The notes beneath the pieces are model-generated. The model had not been told where the DNA came from. It was given only the letters and a program-made list of their open reading frames with translations, and did not search any database. Source: Nemopilema nomurai (taxonomy: Eukaryota; Cnidaria; Scyphozoa; Rhizostomeae; Rhizostomatidae). From it: a DNA stretch of 64,000 nt. This document shows, one piece after another, positions 38,801 to 49,632 of the stretch. The stretch lies in the NCBI GenBank assembly GCA_003864495.1, contig ML133427.1, positions 475,703-539,702 of the forward strand, written 5' to 3'. Positions within the stretch are counted from its first letter, which is position 1; the number at the start of each line of letters is the position of its first letter. Made by a program: the position numbers and the translations under genes.

Positions 38801-41800
38801 TCATTTAAAAAACCATCTGCACCAAAGTTTTTTGGTGGAAGACAAAAAGAAAAACTATTGGTAGAATGTCAGCCTATCTAAAAATTGTTAAGTAGATATG
38901 ATGATTTTTAATATTGCATGAACTTTATTTCGTTAAGGAGACTTTTCAGCGATGGGTCGGCCTGAGATAAGGTGGTTACCAAAGACAAAAGAAAATAATT
39001 TAAAACAGAAAGCTGAATTACCTGGTTAGCGGAAAGTCGTACTTTCAACTTCAAGGTGCCTTGTACGTGAGATTTGTGACTTCTTGGCTCTAAATCATAA
39101 ATTTCTTCTAGTCCATCTGTTGGTATGTCCTTAGCAAAAGAAAATAAAAGTCAAATACAGCCCTAATGAGGAGAACTTCTGGAGTTATGCTCTGAATTCC
39201 AATGAACAGGATTCAAGGAAGAAAATATACGTGTCATAAAAGACTTTCCTCCTGATAGAAGAGTTGCTTGAATGAACGGAGAGGAAATATAAAAGATGGT
39301 GTATCAAGATGGGCTTAAATTCCCATTTTCAATGAAAGCAATCAGACGAACATTGCAATAGCATTTTCAAAGGTTCGCATGATAATCAGTCGAAGATTTC
39401 TATTTAAAAAATTGGTACGTCAATGGTAGATGCAGCAACAGTTGAAATTAACTATTCAATTTGCACGATAATCAAAGAGGTTGCTTTATATACTTCACTC
39501 CACTTCTGATGTTATCTTCTGCCTGTTGATATCGACATTTTCCACCCCAGAACAGTGAAACCAAGGCTATCGACGTTGTCTAGAAATGCAATGGCTCACC
39601 CTTATGTAGACCTCGACCAGTCCCAAAAAATCGTCCATTGACTTCATATCGCATTTAGTAGACTGTGCCACCTCCTTCAGAAATCTGCAAAATGAACATT
39701 CGAAATAGAGGATAACAATATGGAATAGAGACCAAAATTCAGGGGCTTCTACCTAGACTAAATAGATGTTGGGGCACAGAACTACAAACGTGAAATAGCG
39801 AACTTCATCACCTGTTGAATCCACTGAAACCTTTGATTGCAGTTATTCGATTGTCTTCGTCCAAAAACACAGAAGAATCATCTTTATCCCTGAAGAAAAA
39901 TATGGAATAAATGAATAAATAAATGAATAAATAAATGAATAAATAAATGAAATTAATAGTAAAGAGGAGAACAGCAATGCATAAAAATTATGCGCTAATA
40001 AATCTTAGGCCAATAGAATAATCGAAATAGAAATACTATTGAATACATATTGACGCTGATATTGTCATTAACATAAACGAACCTGTAGCTAATATAGAAT
40101 TCAAGTATATAATAATGATAAATATGGAACCAAAGTATTCCTTTCTTACTGTGGCTTACCATTTGCATTTTAAACAGGGCTCAAAAAACTTTATGATCAT
40201 TACTTTTAAAATGCTTGCTCACATATGAAGAAGAAATAAGACCACGAGAAGCCTATTGGAGGGGTTATCAAAGATGTGAGCAAAAAAGGAAAGCGGAAAC
40301 AAATATATCAGAACTGTGTTAAATCTACTTTTGAATAAAAATCTGTGCCAGAAACGCAAGCCTTTCCTATAAAATGCATTCTTTATGTCTACAAAAGACA
40401 AAGCCTATAATGGTGTGAGGCCTTTTGAAATTTGGGCTTACAACATACGTTGAAACTCCAAAACTAATACAATAAAGACAGCAACTTAAAGAAAACATGA
40501 CATACCATAGATCGATTCTCAGGATTTCATTTTCAATATCATGAATTTCTCTAAAAAAACGATTTTGGACATTATAAGCGTTTTTAATAATAGTCAAATA
40601 GAAATCCCACTTTAAACCTAACACACCTTCATTTTAAAGAGAATGAGCAAGGGCCTCTCTCTCGCTATACAACTTCTGCTAATCATAACAGGACTTTCCA
40701 TTATCTCGCTGGCAACCTCAAATTGCTACAGGAATGCCCTAGCTTTAGAAACAGAAATTCAAGAACATACTATTGAACGTAGAGATGCTTGTGGTATATT
40801 GTTTTGTCTGACGCCGATTGGTGATTTGATCACAGCAAACACAGCTAAGCCTATTCCATGTGAAACCATAACACTAGAAAAAATTTTACCTGAAATTCTT
40901 GAATTTTAATCAAACTTGTCACATTTCCGTAGCCTGTAAAGTTCCACAATTCTGCAAAATTTCAACTCTCTACCTTTCGTTATTCCAGAATTATAGGCAT
41001 ATAAAGTTTTTTTGGACGCGTGGTTACTACGCCCCCTTTAAAAGCTATTCACTCCCACAACGTTTTTGTTCATATACATTTAGTCTTCAATATGGAATCA
41101 TTTTGAAGAGGACCTCCATCTGTCTAAATATACCAAATTTAATGCTGTTTTTAACATACGAAGAGCTTTGTGATCTGTAAAATAATTTGTCATTTTCCTC
41201 CTCTGGGGGTCAAGCCTCATACTGACCAAATATATAAAGTAAATCATTGTGCTTCTCAGCATACACTCTTCAATGCCACAAATTGTCAGAGAGGGTTTCT
41301 TGGATATTGCACTATCAAAAACTTTCAAATTTATTTGCATTTCAGTACGTCCTCATAGATAGAGATTATCACTTCAGCTCAAAAGACTTACAGAGAAAAC
41401 TGCTCGTTCCAAACTGGATTCAACGTATTCATTTTGATTTTGCTTGTTACGACGAGTTCTTCGTCGAGAAATTCTCGCAGGACAACCTTCTTTTGCCTTC
41501 TTCCATCCTTGCTCGTCTTTCTTCCCTCGGCGTCTTTAAGGATTGCCAACATGCAGTATGGGTCACTTAAACCTTAAGCATACAAAACAATGGGATGAAA
41601 TATATAAAAATGCAATATCACAAATAAATCAAGAAAACAAAAGGGACCAAAATAAAAATGTTTGCGGTCAATATTCACATGAACGGTTTTTAAGATATTC
41701 AGGGTCTGTTCTATTTTGAAAAAGTTAGCTAGATATGAGATTAAATTATATAACGAAAACTGTGGACAGATATGTTTCTGTATTATAGTACGATCAGTCA

Positions 41801-44598
41801 GAAAACAGACAAGGAGGAGAGAAATGAAAGGGAATGAAAAACATGACAAAAGGAAAGAAAAGAAAAGGATGAGATAGGAAAGAAAAGGATGAGATAAACG
41901 GGTTTGGTGATAATCTGCAATATTCTATAGAATTTTTGCTAAGACACTCTACAAGGGAGCACTTTACTTTTAAAAGGAAATTTTCGATGCTCTCATTTGA
42001 TGACCGTGTTTATTTGCTCACATAGCCACCCATAAAAGAGTCTACCACTACTGCCAACGATCTTGAAGCGCTAATACCACGTATTATTCTCAATCGTACT
42101 ATTCACATATTGCTGTTAGATACCTCGAATTTATTGCAAACTATCTAAGAGCAACTTTCTATGGAGCTTGCTATGAAAACAACACCATACTTCTAGTACA
42201 ATAGAACATTGCAATCGGCCTCTTTGACGCTCTAAAAAAGTTGAAGGGACTCAAGAAAAGACCAACTTTCGTATTCAAGATCTCGGCATTATCGCTTAGG
42301 GAATACAGACATCTGTTTTGGATTGTGTATAGATAAGAAAATGCGTTTGCTGGTGGCGCTCTCTATTGCCTGCTGCTAATACAAACAGAAACATGAGAGG
42401 TTGAGTTGGAAGAGCCTCCTCAGCCGCACTGTTTGTTTGGTATCAACGAGGAACTGTCAGCAGTGACCAGCCATATTTTAATCAAACTATGTTTTCATAA
42501 CACTCAATACAAAGTAGGCACAGCTGAAAATCCAGGAAAACAAGCAGTTTCTGTAGTATGAGGGCTTCAAATCATTATTCAATCCCATGGCTGGAAAATC
42601 TATGTTTAAAATGCTGGTAGCTTGGCAAACATGTTGTCGTGTCCACCTGTTAAAAGCCTCGCATGTTTCCATTTGAAATTTAAAATAAATCACTCCGTAC
42701 AATAGTTACCGAAATTCGAAGATACGATGCATAATTGGATGTTATTCGATACATGAATAATATGAATATAAAACAATTTTCACCATTAGCATCCTTGGCT
42801 TCCAGATCTTTTGCCTCAACAACTAAGAAAAGGAAAGCAGAGGCTACTTACTCCTTTCAAAAACCCTACAATTATAATTCCGTTTGGAATACACTGTTGC
42901 ATTTGAATAGAGCATCATTAAGAATTCAACTAAACATTTCTATGTTTTCCTATCTACACTGCATTAACAAATTTCTGTCCAGACTTGTTTCATGTCGGTT
43001 GGCAAGTGAAAACGTCTGTTCAAGTTTAACAGATAACGTCAACAGATACTTAAACTTACATCATAGCAATCAAGTAAGAGGAATACTACAAATGCTTTAT
43101 TTTACCTTGACAAAGCAGCTTTTTGATAGAATACAAGAAAAGTTGCGTATTTGAAATCGGTAATTTTGAAATTGGTAATTTTGAAGTTAATAATTATAAT
43201 CAATTATTTTTTTAAGTTAATCCTGAAAACGCTTTATACATCAGTGTATAAATGATTTAAAGCACTTACCAGTGACAATGACTAGTGTCTTTGGGGGCTG
43301 TTGATCGAAAAAATTATTTAAAATACTTTGGCAGCTTTTTGCAGAGCACGCTACATTCTACATTTGTAGATTGTACCTATCTTCACTACTGATGATATGG
43401 CATAGTTAATGTGTAAACACAAGTGTAAAATCTATTTTAAGTAACCCATAGTTTATAATCTCTCGTGTATGATAAGAATTAAACCATTGAAATAATTGAA
43501 TGCTCCATTTAAAACGAGACATTTTCATAAGCAAAACAACAATAAACAACAAAACATAATTGATTATTTTAAAGGCTTTCACCTTTGCAAAACACACTTC
43601 AAGATTGTTTCCTTTTTGTTAGCAACAGGTGTTCAAAATTGGAGAAAGAAAGCATCAACCATACCTCTCTATTTTTTACCATCTTGTAAATTCTTTTATG
43701 ATCATCTCTACTGATACCAAAAGCCTTTGGAATAAAAAGAGCATAAATAGTATAGAAAAGTGTCATTAGTCAATCAAATCATTGTGTAAATGTGAACTAC
43801 ATACATTTGGGTGACTCTGTGTTGCGGAAGGTATCTATGTTGGCAAGTAATTATCATGCACCACTAAAGGCCAACTGAAATGCTATTCAGGTGCACAACA
43901 TTTATTCTTGAGCTTGCTTACCTTTTGGCCATAAACTATTAGATCACCAGGGCTTAGTTCATTGGCTCCAACTCTTCTTTTGCCTAGTTGATGACTAACT
44001 ACATATAGTAGTTCCTCATACATCAGCTTTGCCTGGGGAAAAATGCTACCACGATTAAGCAGATGGCAATGAAAATGCATCACTAGAAGCTCCAGTAACT
44101 TTATCTCTGCAATAAATCAAAAGAATAGTTTTCTGTTTTGAGTATTTCTGCAACACATTAAAAATAGGACAGATGGTTCTAGCTAAAAGAATTAAAACTC
44201 AAGTTTGAAATAGAATGTGGATAACATAAAAAAATGCTGTGTGACATCCAATCACAATAGAAGCTTGAAATTAGATTTCACTTTCAAGTATTAGTAGCTC
44301 AATGCAGAAAAAACTTTAATGGAATACTTGGTCGTGGGTAAAAGAGTCCTTTGAAAATAGTGGGTAGAACACAGAATTTGTATCAGCTTCTTGCTTCTCA
44401 ATGAGGGTCTCTGCCTGTTTTTTGGATTCTTTCTTTGCCTTCTTAATGAGACCTCTCTGCTTTTGATCAACTGAGGAAAATGCCTCAAAGAAAGCACCAT
44501 CAAGAGCTTGTGCTCTGAAAGGAGATGCACATTTCTCAGAGAATTTTAAAGAATTCTTCAAATATGCTGGCAATAATTGCTGTGCTGATAATTTTATT
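23814..44598 (-). CDS. BAIAP3: BAIAP3/UNC13D-type exocytosis protein (C2A-MUN-C2B)
   Basis: Thirty-five exons join in phase from 44598 to a TGA at 23814, about 1157 residues. Start side: 44598-44328, 44032-43922, 43724-43665. C2A exons: 43297-43270, 42822-42784, 41572-41392, 40550-40506, 39889-39812, 39684-39600, 39129-39022. MUN exons run from 38514-38404 to 26820-26737, including 35161-35016 and 31191-31068. C2B exons: 26051-25973, 25801-25763, 25015-24892, 24259-24042, 23935-23814. Landmarks are AKDLEAKDANGLSDPYCML and LWDKDDSS in C2A, YQEWFKLAVNKWLDLAK in MUN, and LNVRDLLPLDSN and VYDRDRFHENDVAGE in C2B. Asp ligands for calcium are kept in both C2 domains. Family members prime dense-core vesicles or lysosome-related granules for SNARE-dependent, calcium-regulated fusion. 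The N-terminal region (MYEELLYVVSHQLG, AFGISRDDH) and the short Lys-rich end fit BAIAP3 slightly better than UNC13D. The true start codon was not located; an upstream exon with phase 2 is required. Confidence 0.9.
25372..25524. mobile_element. Foldback (hairpin) element in a BAIAP3 intron
   Basis: Outer arms CCAATCTCCACTAGGCGGAAAA... (25372-25398) and the reverse complement of 25497-25524 (CCAATCTTCATTAGGCGGAA) form a long imperfect stem. Inside is a second perfect hairpin, GCGAAAAGTAG/CTACTTTTCGC. The whole unit is GC-rich compared with the surrounding intron. It has the form of a short foldback miniature element; no convincing target duplication was seen. Confidence 0.65.
28861..28935. repeat. 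18-bp tandem repeat, ~4 copies
   Basis: TTTCATTTTCATCTTTCG is repeated about four times in the intron between the BAIAP3-type exons 29050-28979 and 28594-28515. It encodes an artificial FIFIFRF frame on the plus strand. Confidence 0.85.
31447..31665. repeat. (TGAC)n microsatellite, ~55 units
   Basis: A nearly perfect TGAC tetranucleotide array with two point changes near its right end. It lies in the large BAIAP3-type intron (35015-31192), between exon 31191-31068 and the 3' end of the nested coiled-coil gene. Confidence 0.97.
31860..33969 (-). CDS. Nested coiled-coil protein of unknown family
   Basis: Three exons in phase: 33969-33866 (ATG, MQQGTTSLELKLQED...), 33740-33689 and 32993-31860 (stop), 429 residues. 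The first ~180 residues are a highly charged coiled coil (KKKLEDAE, REINRDLSKQDNEKARMLKK, LQLNEELEKKTKAAM). A Cys-containing patch (CGCKKK) follows, then a Ser/Gly-rich middle with a CANC pair, and a helical end rich in Lys and Arg (KKKMRKIEKKFGKRRG). No signal peptide or membrane segment is seen. The whole gene lies inside one intron of the BAIAP3-type gene, whose flanking exons (35161-35016 and 31191-31068) join directly in phase, so it is nested on the same strand. The intact 1.1-kb last exon argues for selection. I do not recognise a family. Confidence 0.7.
33140..33592 (-). mobile_element. Tc1/mariner-type transposon remnant, 453 bp
   Basis: Inverted ends: the left begins CACTAAGGGGACAAAAGTATG and the reverse complement of the right begins CACTAAGGGGACAGAAGTATG. 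Both ends are flanked by TA, the Tc1/mariner target. The minus strand near 33410-33310 reads IWQAIPQDYIRKLYDSLPQR...GYFTKY and a stop, which is the typical C-terminus of a Tc1-type transposase. Frameshifts and stops lie upstream and most of the transposase is missing, so it is an internally deleted, inactive copy. It lies in intron 2 of the nested coiled-coil gene. Confidence 0.85.
35675..35747. repeat. 24-bp tandem repeat, 3 copies
   Basis: GAAGATAGAACTAACAGCAT plus CGAT is repeated three times with a few changes in the intron between BAIAP3-type exons 35987-35890 and 35441-35393. Being a multiple of three, it keeps a spurious frame open. Confidence 0.85.
38686..38740 (+). repeat. Inverted copy of an intron segment at ~40.56-40.61 kb
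   Basis: About 50 bp (GGGATTTCTATTTGA...AAAACGCTT...TAATGTCCAAAAT) matches, in the opposite orientation and with about four differences, the sequence just before the BAIAP3-type exon 40550-40506. Both copies are intronic in the same gene. Confidence 0.7.
39903..39952. repeat. (AATAAATG)n short tandem repeat
   Basis: About six units of AATAAATG/AATGAATA type in the intron between BAIAP3-type exons 40550-40506 and 39889-39812. Confidence 0.8.
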
Positions 44599-47200
44599 CT
44601 AAAACAGAATAGAACTATAAAGAGTTATAAAGACAGAATAATAATTGCTAATGGCAGGAAGCAGCTGATGCAATGCGGAAGAAATCAAACAAAAATTTGG
44701 CTAGGAATTTGCCAACTCCCTTTTGTTGTAAAGGTTTTTCAGACTCTTAAATTTTCTTTGAATTCTGAAGCTATATAAAAGACTCATAACCAAAGCCCTG
44801 CATTATTTGACTATATTCACTTAAGATGGGATGAAATGCATTGTAATCTATTCTATATAAGACAATCTAATGGGCAATATATGGAGCAAAATCCAATTAA
44901 CCTTTTCATGTTAAAACAATACACTTAAAAGGGTACTTGAAAACTGCATTCTGACTTTGAATAATATCTTGATAACCAGCTAGTTATTTCAAAACATGGC
45001 CAAAATCGTCATAACATATCAAGCGTTAAATATTTCTTAAATCTGGCAAGATTTTGCATGTTTTTCTATCTTACAGCGGCGTTTATTCATCGGCACAAAT
45101 AATCGCTGACTGGCAATTTATTGATGTGAGTAGCTGGATTCAACAAAGAGAAATTGAATACAATAGAGAAGAAAAGAAGTGGGTATAATTTGCTTTACAT
45201 AAATTTGCATGATTCAAGTGCACAGAAAACTTTTTGTTATCAAAACAAAAAGATTACCAGCAACTTTTGAGCGAACTTTCAAAGATGACCTTGATATAAG
45301 ATTTTCGATCAATGCAGTATCCAAATACATTATTTATGGTGTAAAGGCTTACAGTTTCTTTTAAAAGCCTACTTATTAAAGCACCAGCTTAAACTCTGTA
45401 TTTGCAGGAATTTGCCATTATAAAAATACTGAGCCACGTAAATTCATGAGTAGTTCAAAACAGAAATTGCACGGTGTTATGATACGATGCAGACAGCTCT
45501 TTACCAGGATAAGCAGAAAGCGTCCTCTTTAGAGTATAATCAACAAAGTAATACCTTGCTTCTTCTGGCTCGTTAACTGCATCAGTTTCATCACCAGTTA
45601 GGCTGATACGGGATGGTTGATTTGCCAAGCCAACCCTTGATATGGCCACAGAAATGCAACCTTTCCTCTGCAAACTGGCGGACGCCTCCAAAGCACCACC
45701 TCTTGGGATCATTTCTGTTCCTGCTAGAGTTACCTTCTACTGGGAATTCCTAGTTCTGGTAGACATTTGATGCAGAAATTAAGGTTATATGTGGTAAACA
45801 CAAGACTGTTTTTCCGTTCATCTTCAACTTTTGACCTCCATTAACATCCGCAAAACAGAAATTGCAAATGAAACTTAAACTGGTTGCCAAAACATGTTGT
45901 GGCTCCTTCGCATCGCAACAGTCTGGCTGTGCAGCGGTCGTCTTTGGACTCTGTTCTGAGAAACCAGGAGAGATAGAACTGAAATACAAATAATCTAAGT
46001 GATAATTCTACACAAAGCTGATGCTATAATGCTTCAAGAAAGAATGTGCATTATACAGTTCCCTAGAAAGAAAGCTTGTCATTTAACATCAGAATACCTC
46101 TAAATCTATCTAATTATAACAATTGTAATAACAGTTATTGCTGGTATAATTAACAATAACAAGCAGCATTTAAAACTACAACGACATAATCAAAGGTGTG
46201 TCAAATGATTGCCTTCTCTCGGATTTCGACTATAATAAGCTGCATGTAAATTAGAATAGGTGCAAAAAGTTTGAACATTAATCTATAAAATGGTTATAAA
46301 AATGCAAAGGCGAACCAAAGTCTCTTTCTTGCATGCATAGATTACAAGAAACAATATAACACAGCAATTGTCTGCGGTATCATGAGTTGCTTGCAAATGT
46401 TTAGGATGTCAAAAGTATAAGCTGATTGATAGCAAAATCCGTGTTTTCATTGCAGAGAGAGTTTACGTTAGGTGCGGATTGTCCTTTTGTTGATGACAAG
46501 GAGATGCGTTTATCGCGGAGTTTATTGCTTGTTTAACTATTATTTGCATTTTTTTTATAGATTTGGGGATGGCAATAAGCTTACAAAAGGCTTTGATAAG
46601 AGAAGTCGTCTTCGTTTTATGGTCGGCTTGAAGCCTAACGAAAAATATTTAAAAAAAGACTTATAGAGACGGTGAGAATCTTTGGCAAAGACGAAGGTAC
46701 GGAAAATGTTATCCAAAAATGTGCTTTAAAGAGATCCCCGAGGTTCTTGAAATACTTAGAATCGTATCGTTTTGATATGTCGCGAGAATGCATCGCTGTT
46801 GATGCATAATCAAGGCAACTTGATATTTGCACCTTCGAGCCTAATTCAAAGACATGAGCAACATTATTGAGTTGTCATTTTCATAACAAGAAAGTCTTGT
46901 CAAAAATAGCTGCTAAAGATCGGATGTATAACAAAGAGACTACAGAATCTCTTTTTAAGGGACTTGGGTATGTTGCTAGAAAAAGATAAACAAATTGTAC
47001 TAATGATAGTCAAGGAATCAGAAGCCGGCATCACATAAGGATGTCAAATTTCAATTAGATAATTTTCTATCTTCTGATAGGCACTACCTCGCCTCGTTTT
47101 GATATTTGATAATGACGTCATATGAGTACTCGCGGCAACGACTCTGAGAAGAGCATCATGAATTACAAGACATTAAGAGTTGTCGATTTAATGAGATAGG
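44599..47200. other. Divergent upstream region between BAIAP3-type and ADAM genes
   Basis: Apart from the possible exon at 45712-45505, no exon could be confirmed. The BAIAP3-type start and promoter must be in or near this stretch, and the 5' flank of the plus-strand ADAM gene ends at 47200. A plus-strand frame at 46562-46666, preceded by an AG, is unexplained and was not accepted. Confidence 0.4.
45505..45712 (-). CDS. Possible upstream exon of the BAIAP3-type gene
   Basis: An open frame begins at an ATG at 45712 and ends at a GT donor (TATCCTG|GTAAAG at about 45504). It carries ordinary-looking protein (ARYYFVDYTLKRTLSAYPG at its end). Its end phase does not fit the exon starting at 44598, so a further small exon of suitable length would be needed between them. 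It could be the N-terminal coding exon or chance. Confidence 0.3.
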
Positions 47201-49632
47201 ATGAAGACTTTTCTGTTCATAGCCATTCTTCAGCTCGTCTTTAGTGTTCAGGGAAGTGAGTTCCAGAAACAAAGCAGCGAGCAAAATCACCACTTAGAAG
47301 TCAGCGATGTAGAAGAAGTATTTAGAAGCAAGGTTGAACTAAAAGAGGTCCAAATGCTTACGGAGGGCGCTAAAGATAGAATTAATGTCGGACACAGTCA
47401 CAGAGAGTATCCCACCGTTTTTCGCTTGGACTTGAATTCGTTCAATTCGACGTTTTCTCTAAAAATGAAGGCGAACGACGTCTTGATGGGTGCACAACCC
47501 AAGCTGATATACTACGATCAGAATGGAACAAGAATTGTTGAAGATGACCATGATGAGGTGTGTTGCTACTATCAAGGATATGACGTAAACATGCCAAGCA
47601 CCACAGCGGCTATTAGCGTGTGCGACGGGAGCATGGACGGAGTCATAATGACGGGACAGCAGCAATTTGTGATTAAGCCTTCGAAGAAGGAGATGTACAT
47701 GAAGAGGTCTGGTGATCGATTTACTCTCGGGCCTCATGTGCTGAAAGAGAGTGTTGCGCACACCAAAGAGAAGTTGAAACTTGACTTTGTCAACATACCG
47801 GAGAATCTGACAGATGACAGCAGTATCAATGTTCTCCACGCGAAAGAAAGAGTGCGAAGAAATGCGCAACTAACAGACACAAAATACGTTGAAGTGTATG
47901 CTATCAACGATAAGAGCTATTACACCTGGTTGGGGTCAAACGTAGACAATAACCTGAAGAGAATGAAGCAGATCCTAAACGTGGTTGACTCTCTTTATCA
48001 CCCCCATAACATACGAATAGTCTTCATGGCTTTAGAGGTATGGAGTGACGCTGACAAAATGACCGTTGGGCTTAATATTCATGACTGTGTTAGGCGCCTG
48101 TATAACTACAGGTTGAATGACGTTATGCCGCGATACCCGAACGACAATACGATGCTAGTTACCAGGATAGACTTCGATGGAAACGCCATTGGAGTCGCCC
48201 CTGTGTCCGGAATGTGCAATGAAAAGTATTCGACCAACGTGAACCAGGACCTATCATGGGACTACTCGCTCATAGCAGGGACAATAGCACACGAAATGGG
48301 ACATAACTTTGGCATGGACCATGACGACGGTTCGTGTAGATGTCAAGCACACAGAAGCACATGCCTAATGTCTCCCTATGCGGAGAATCCATCGCCGTTG
48401 TATTTTTCGGATTGCAGCAAGAACTATCTACAAAAATTTTTGGAAAAAAGGCTGGGCAAGTGCCTCATGAATGTGCCGGATCTGAATAGCGCGCATTACA
48501 ACGGAGTGAATACTTGTGGCAATAACAAGCTCGACCCAGGGGAAGAGTGTGACTGTGGGGAGGAGAGGTTCTGTGTCAACCCCTGCTGCGATGCCAAGAC
48601 GTGCAAGCTCACTTCAGGCTCACAGTGCTATGCAGGGGGTTGCTGCGATAACTGCAAGTTGAAGTCAAGCGGTTCGATTTGCAGGAAGGCCGACAACCCA
48701 TGTGACTTTGACGAGAAGTGCGACGGTGCAAGCTCGAACTGCCCTGAAGACTTGTACCTGCAAAACGGGAGAGATTGCGAGCACCAGGAGTCGGATGGCT
48801 ACTGCTATATGGGAAGGTGCCAGTCACTAACGACCCAATGCCGCTACGCATGGGGAGGGGCGGCGACACAGGGGCATAGCAAGTGCTATGGTTTGAACAC
48901 CAGAGGAGACCAGTATGGCAATTGCGGTACCTCTGGCAACTACTATGTTAAATGTGCGTCCAGTGACACGTCCTGTGGGAAACTTTTCTGCTCCAATGCC
49001 CCGTCCGGACACCCAATCGTGGGGCAAAATGGGGGCAGGTTCGAGATTACCGTAAAAAGCTGGGGTGTAGAGTACAAATGCCTGTCGGGTACTACCCTCT
49101 ACGGATACAAAAGCGAAAATCCTTGTACGTATTTGAATGGTTGTTGATCTGTAGGCCGCGTAAAAGTAAAAGTTAAAGAGGCTTGAGGGAAATTGTTCTA
49201 CATGCAAGAATTTCAAGTTGGTTGGCGTGGAGTCTTTAACTCTAGACTGTTCTTTGGATTTGTCTCATATTACTTTTCGTATAATTGTCTTTGTCATTTA
49301 TTTTAATTTTAGTCTTGGCTTTCACTGGAGTCAAATGCGGCGATGGCTTTGCTTGCAAAAATAGGAAGTGTGCTCCGGTTTCCGAAATTGTAGGACCGAG
49401 TTGTCCGGAAAATTGTAATCGACGCGGAATCTGCACGAACAAAGGCACTTGCCTATGTAACGCTGGATACGTTCCTCCTAACTGCTTGAAAGCAACTGTG
49501 ACAACCATCGCCCCGGCCGCCGGAATCACAGAATTGCCCAGCAGCGGAACGCAACTGTCCATTGGCTGGGCCTTGCTTCTCGGACTTATCGGCCTTTCAT
49601 TGCGCATTCAACTAGGAACAAACAATTTTTAA
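47201..49632 (+). CDS. ADAM-family metalloprotease/disintegrin A
   Basis: Two exons: 47201-49124 and 49313-49632, joined in phase 1, 747 residues. Order: signal peptide ([18 protein letters not shown]); reprolysin prodomain; furin-type site KERVRR near residue 222; M12B protease domain with zinc site [12 protein letters not shown] near residue 364 and Met-turn CLMSPY; disintegrin domain opening [15 protein letters not shown] near residue 440; ADAM cysteine-rich region; EGF-like module ([19 protein letters not shown]); Pro/Thr/Ser stalk; hydrophobic segment [16 protein letters not shown] and a tail of only ~9 residues. All catalytic residues are present, so it is predicted to be an active membrane-anchored protease acting on cell-surface or matrix proteins. 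The 641-codon first exon is unusual, since ADAM genes normally have many introns. Residues ~46-206 are almost identical to ADAM B. The exact ADAM subfamily is not assigned. Confidence 0.9.
47336..47821 (+). repeat. Near-identical inverted segment, copy 1 (ADAM A prodomain)
   Basis: About 485 bp coding for the prodomain differs from the reverse complement of 54411-54894 at only about five bases by eye, including third codon positions. Identity drops sharply on both sides. Confidence 0.9.

Noticed and set aside
46472..46666. Possible plus-strand exon (FGDGNKLTKGFDKRSR...)
   Set aside because: There is an AG before it and a stop at 46666, but no in-phase upstream exon or family match could be found.
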